Assembly: GCA_003667245.1 (NCBI GenBank)
Contig: RCNN01000340.1
Span: 1 to 30,673, forward strand
Direction of reading: 5' to 3'
Length of the DNA stretch: 30,673 nt
Origin: Heterostelium multicystogenum
Lineage: Eukaryota > Evosea > Eumycetozoa > Acytosteliales > Acytosteliaceae
The notes under the pieces are model-generated. The model was not told where the DNA came from. It saw nothing but the letters and a program-made list of their open reading frames with translations, and searched no databases. Positions 27,986 through 30,673 of the stretch are shown in pieces; position 1 is the stretch's first letter; each line of letters begins with the position of its first letter. A program made the translations under genes and the position numbers.

Positions 27986-30673
27986 TTAACGTCGCCGAGT
28001 CAGTTTGGCCTGCCGAGTATCTTGGCGTCTTGGTTTTCCGGGCTTGTACTTGCAACGAGGAAAGCTTGAGCAGGATTTGAAATCACCGAACTTACCGGTG
28101 CGCTGAAGCACGACCCCATGTTGGCACACCGGGCATCGTTCCTCCTGGATTGGTCAACCTTTGATATCTGTGACTATTACCACCCCGTCCTTTACCAGCT
28201 CGGTGAGGAAACGGTGAATTTCTGGCAGACACAGTGAACATCACTACAGACCTACGAGCCCGACGGTCAACGCCACGTAGAAAAGTCGGCGCTCCTCGCC
28301 ATGCAGGTAGGTGTCTCCTTCGGCATAACTAGGCCGAAGACCGGATCGTCCCCTTTCATGCTCGGGAATCCTCCAGCCATCATTCCGGGGAGCAAAATAT
28401 AGTCGCCTGATCACCCTTTGAGTGTGAATGGTTTTGAATCTGATCTCAAGTTTGTTTCCGTAGGCGTTGCTCCCACCCCTGGGGTATGAATTGCGCATCG
28501 GTTTTGTAGCGTCCAAGTACGAAGACTGTTATCAGCCGACCATTTGCCCCGGGGACTACCCGGTCGGAAAGCTGCTGGTAAAGATCGTCAAATACTGGCG
28601 CAAGCCATCCTGAACCTGATCCCTACTCGATAGCTGAAAATGCCTGGAATGCGGGCCCGATGGGCTCCGTCACAGAAATCACGGTCTTCTGCAACTGAGC
28701 AGGTTCTTAGCCACGAACTGGCTGGAGGTGTCACAGATAGCCTGAGGCAGCGATAAGTCTTCTCTAATCGGAATACCTCACCGTGGCCATACCATTCCAC
28801 GAAACCAGTCATCACACTCACATCCGCGCCGGCGAATCGATTGATTGACTGCCAGTCATCACACCGCGAACAGGTGACTATTGGGCTCTTGTACCAACGC
28901 CCTCAGTAGTCGCGCACGACGCGGCGCGACGCATCTTGGTATCGTCGGCCATGACCAAGCGATAAGGCGACTGGTAGCCACGCTCTAGGCAATCTGCGGC
29001 CAGGTTAATCATGTCCTCAAAATCGATCCCACGGTCTTCTTCAGGGCGGCATCCCAGCCTTCGATCAACCGGAATCGCGAAGCTCCAGGAACATTTTGTA
29101 CCGGAACTTGAAAACGCTGATCGGAAGAGCGTCGTACCGTTCGTGCAGCATCGCCGCCGTTCAAGGCTATTACTTTTGTAGTGAGAGATGAACGATCGGA
29201 GCACCTTCACCAAGTCAATATGTTCCAGTGGTACTAGGCCGGAGTCCGGGATCGGACGGTCGCGGGTTTGGATTTAGCTCCACGCCCGCGACGTCAGCTC
29301 TTGAGAGAGATGAGCGAAGATTTCACCCGTCCGCAATTGGTGTGAAGTCGACTCCATCAGCTGCGTACCATAACTGGCATGGGTCTTCCGCTTCCAATCG
29401 GCCCCTTCCGCATAATTCACGAAATGCGCGGGTGCTGTTGGCCCTCTGCATCGAAGGCAAAGTGCTCGTGATAGAGGTTCAGCTGCGGGTAATTAAAAGT
29501 CGGGCGCATATTGGCGTGATCGGCAGTTGCAGTGTCGTGTTCGTAGGGCCGCTCATAGGCGTACTCGACGCCGTTGTAGAAAAGCCAGTTGGCAATCAAG
29601 CGCTCTTCCTGACTCGCGACATGCTCACCATTGAGTGTGATAAGCCGAGCCTCCCCTTCCCTGTCGAAAGCTTCCGCCACATCTCTCAACGGCGCAGTGG
29701 AGTGATCCCGCCCGAATACCAAGCGGAAAAGATCCCACTTGGTGCGAAACTCATCTGACCTGTCTTTAAGCGTGTCAACGATCACACCAAGTTTCTCAAG
29801 CCAAGAATCCGCCTTGGTAGCCCACTTGGGGACGCTAGTTTTTTTGCCGTCGCACCGCCAATGATTTTTAAGCCCAGTGAATGAAACGTCAGTGCATTGA
29901 TCGTGACACCGGCCATACCTAGCCTTCCGAGAGACTGAGCGCCCCTTTCCTGCAGCTCCTGTGCAGCATCTTTGTTAAAGGCCAGCATGATGATCTCGGA
30001 TGGGGCCAAGAAACCGCGATGAACCGCGTAAATCGCCTTGGCAACCATCGTAGAGGTCTTGCCGGAGCCGGCGGAGGCAATAAGCTGAACCCGATTGTCG
30101 AAGCAAACCACAGCTTTTGCTTGCTCATCATTGAGCTCACGGGACTCGACGTTATCCAGAAGATTTGAGCAAGCATCCAGCTCGCGGATCATGTGTGCTT
30201 TGTTACGAGTCTGCCAATTGGTTGGCCAATCTTGAGACCATTGGCGCAACCGCCCTAACACGCGTGTCTTGTTGTCTCCCAATGCAGTTTGGATAACTGG
30301 AGAATCAAACAGTGACTTGAGATCAGCATCGTCGATTTCAAAGCATCCTTCTCGAAAGAAGCTCCTGCTGCATGTCGTGTGTCAGCCCATCGATGTTCTG
30401 GCGTCTACCGTCAGCGCAACTTGATCGACCAATTTCAGCCCAACCCATGATCCTGGCGTAATAAGTAACGGAAATTCTGCCTGCTCGTGACGGCCCGAAG
30501 CTGCTCACTCAGCGTGTGACGAGCCGACTTTGGCAAGCCGACGAGATGAATCTCGTAACCAACCCAAGCAGTGACGTTTTGTCCATAACAGGCCATCGCG
30601 AAAGCGCAGTGAGGAAAACGCTTCGAGAGGTATCGAGTACGTTTGCTCATTCAACGTAACGCTGAATTGATCA
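27986..30673 (-). pseudogene. UvrD-family helicase with topoisomerase-type zinc finger, 5' end outside window, frameshifted
   Basis: The gene enters from the right edge. N-terminal beta-rich region (SVTLNEQTYSIPLEAFSSL; helicase IV-like), then NDEQAKAVVCFDNRVQLIAS with Walker A ASAGSGKTST (about 30075-30045), motif Ia (IIMLAFNKDAAQEL) and TFHSLGL. A 29417-29785 segment carries the nuclease-like insertion (EERLIANWLFYNGVEYAYER). Motif II is at about 28945 (VMADD, frame broken inside it), motif III near 28835, motif V/VI at 28270-28460 (TIHT … GEERRLFYVALT). The C-terminus is a four-Cys topoisomerase-type zinc finger (CPVCQHGVVLQRT … CSSFPRCKYKPGK, 28137-28035), ending at TAA 27986. About 890 residues are visible. 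It translocates 3'-5' on single-stranded DNA. It precedes the YobI-like gene by about 200 bp in the same direction. Confidence 0.78.

Noticed and set aside
1..30673. CRISPR arrays, tRNA or rRNA genes
   Set aside because: No regularly spaced direct repeats, cloverleaf-like tRNA sequences or rRNA motifs were seen on reading.

Overview
The window looks like a defence-rich genomic island of a gamma-proteobacterium, most likely a Pseudomonas. This rests on the moderately high GC content, the codon use and the style of the IS21 and IS66 elements and of the KfrA-like and recombinase genes; no rRNA or housekeeping gene confirms the genus. No tRNA or CRISPR array was seen. Most single-copy genes are read in two or three frames with good protein continuity on both sides of each break. 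Many of the breaks I traced fall in short homopolymer runs. The frameshifts may therefore be sequencing errors, real decay, or both. I annotate the broken genes as single loci.

Left part (1-6879, + strand): a tightly coupled operon. The end of one gene (1-84) is followed by an unrecognised gene (81-635), a gene resembling the ABC-three-component middle component MC1 (637-1236), and a Rad50/SbcC-like ATPase (1233-6879) with Walker A, CxxC zinc hook and Walker B. Two of the three junctions are ATGA overlaps. The ATPase is split by a 2642-bp IS21-family element (3846-6487) flanked by 7-bp duplications. An AT-richer stretch follows with one intact orphan gene (7065-7586).

Middle-left (7955-12109): a complete IS66-family element (7963-10381, 8-bp duplications) sits beside the decayed tail of an older IS66 transposase. 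Two short minus-strand genes of unknown function follow.

Middle (12428-17537, + strand): a compact three-gene cluster that I cannot match to a named system. It encodes a HEAT-repeat-like protein, a PD-(D/E)XK nuclease-like protein and a membrane-anchored coiled-coil protein. This is the best candidate for an undescribed system.

Mobility module (17641-20121): a KfrA-like DNA-binding protein and a small coupled protein read left, and a tyrosine recombinase reads right. Between them lie an operator-like inverted repeat and a nested, three-way-junction-like palindrome.

Right part: a PIN-domain-like protein (20219-21255) and a Shedu-like (DUF4263) protein with an extra C-terminal Cys/His cluster (21642-23505) on the + strand. 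A YobI/KAP-type P-loop NTPase with a small coupled downstream gene, and a UvrD-family helicase with a topoisomerase-type zinc finger that runs off the right edge, are on the - strand. Several of these families are known anti-phage proteins, so the island as a whole is probably for phage or plasmid defence. The recombinase/KfrA module is a plausible means of mobility, and the two IS elements are later invaders.
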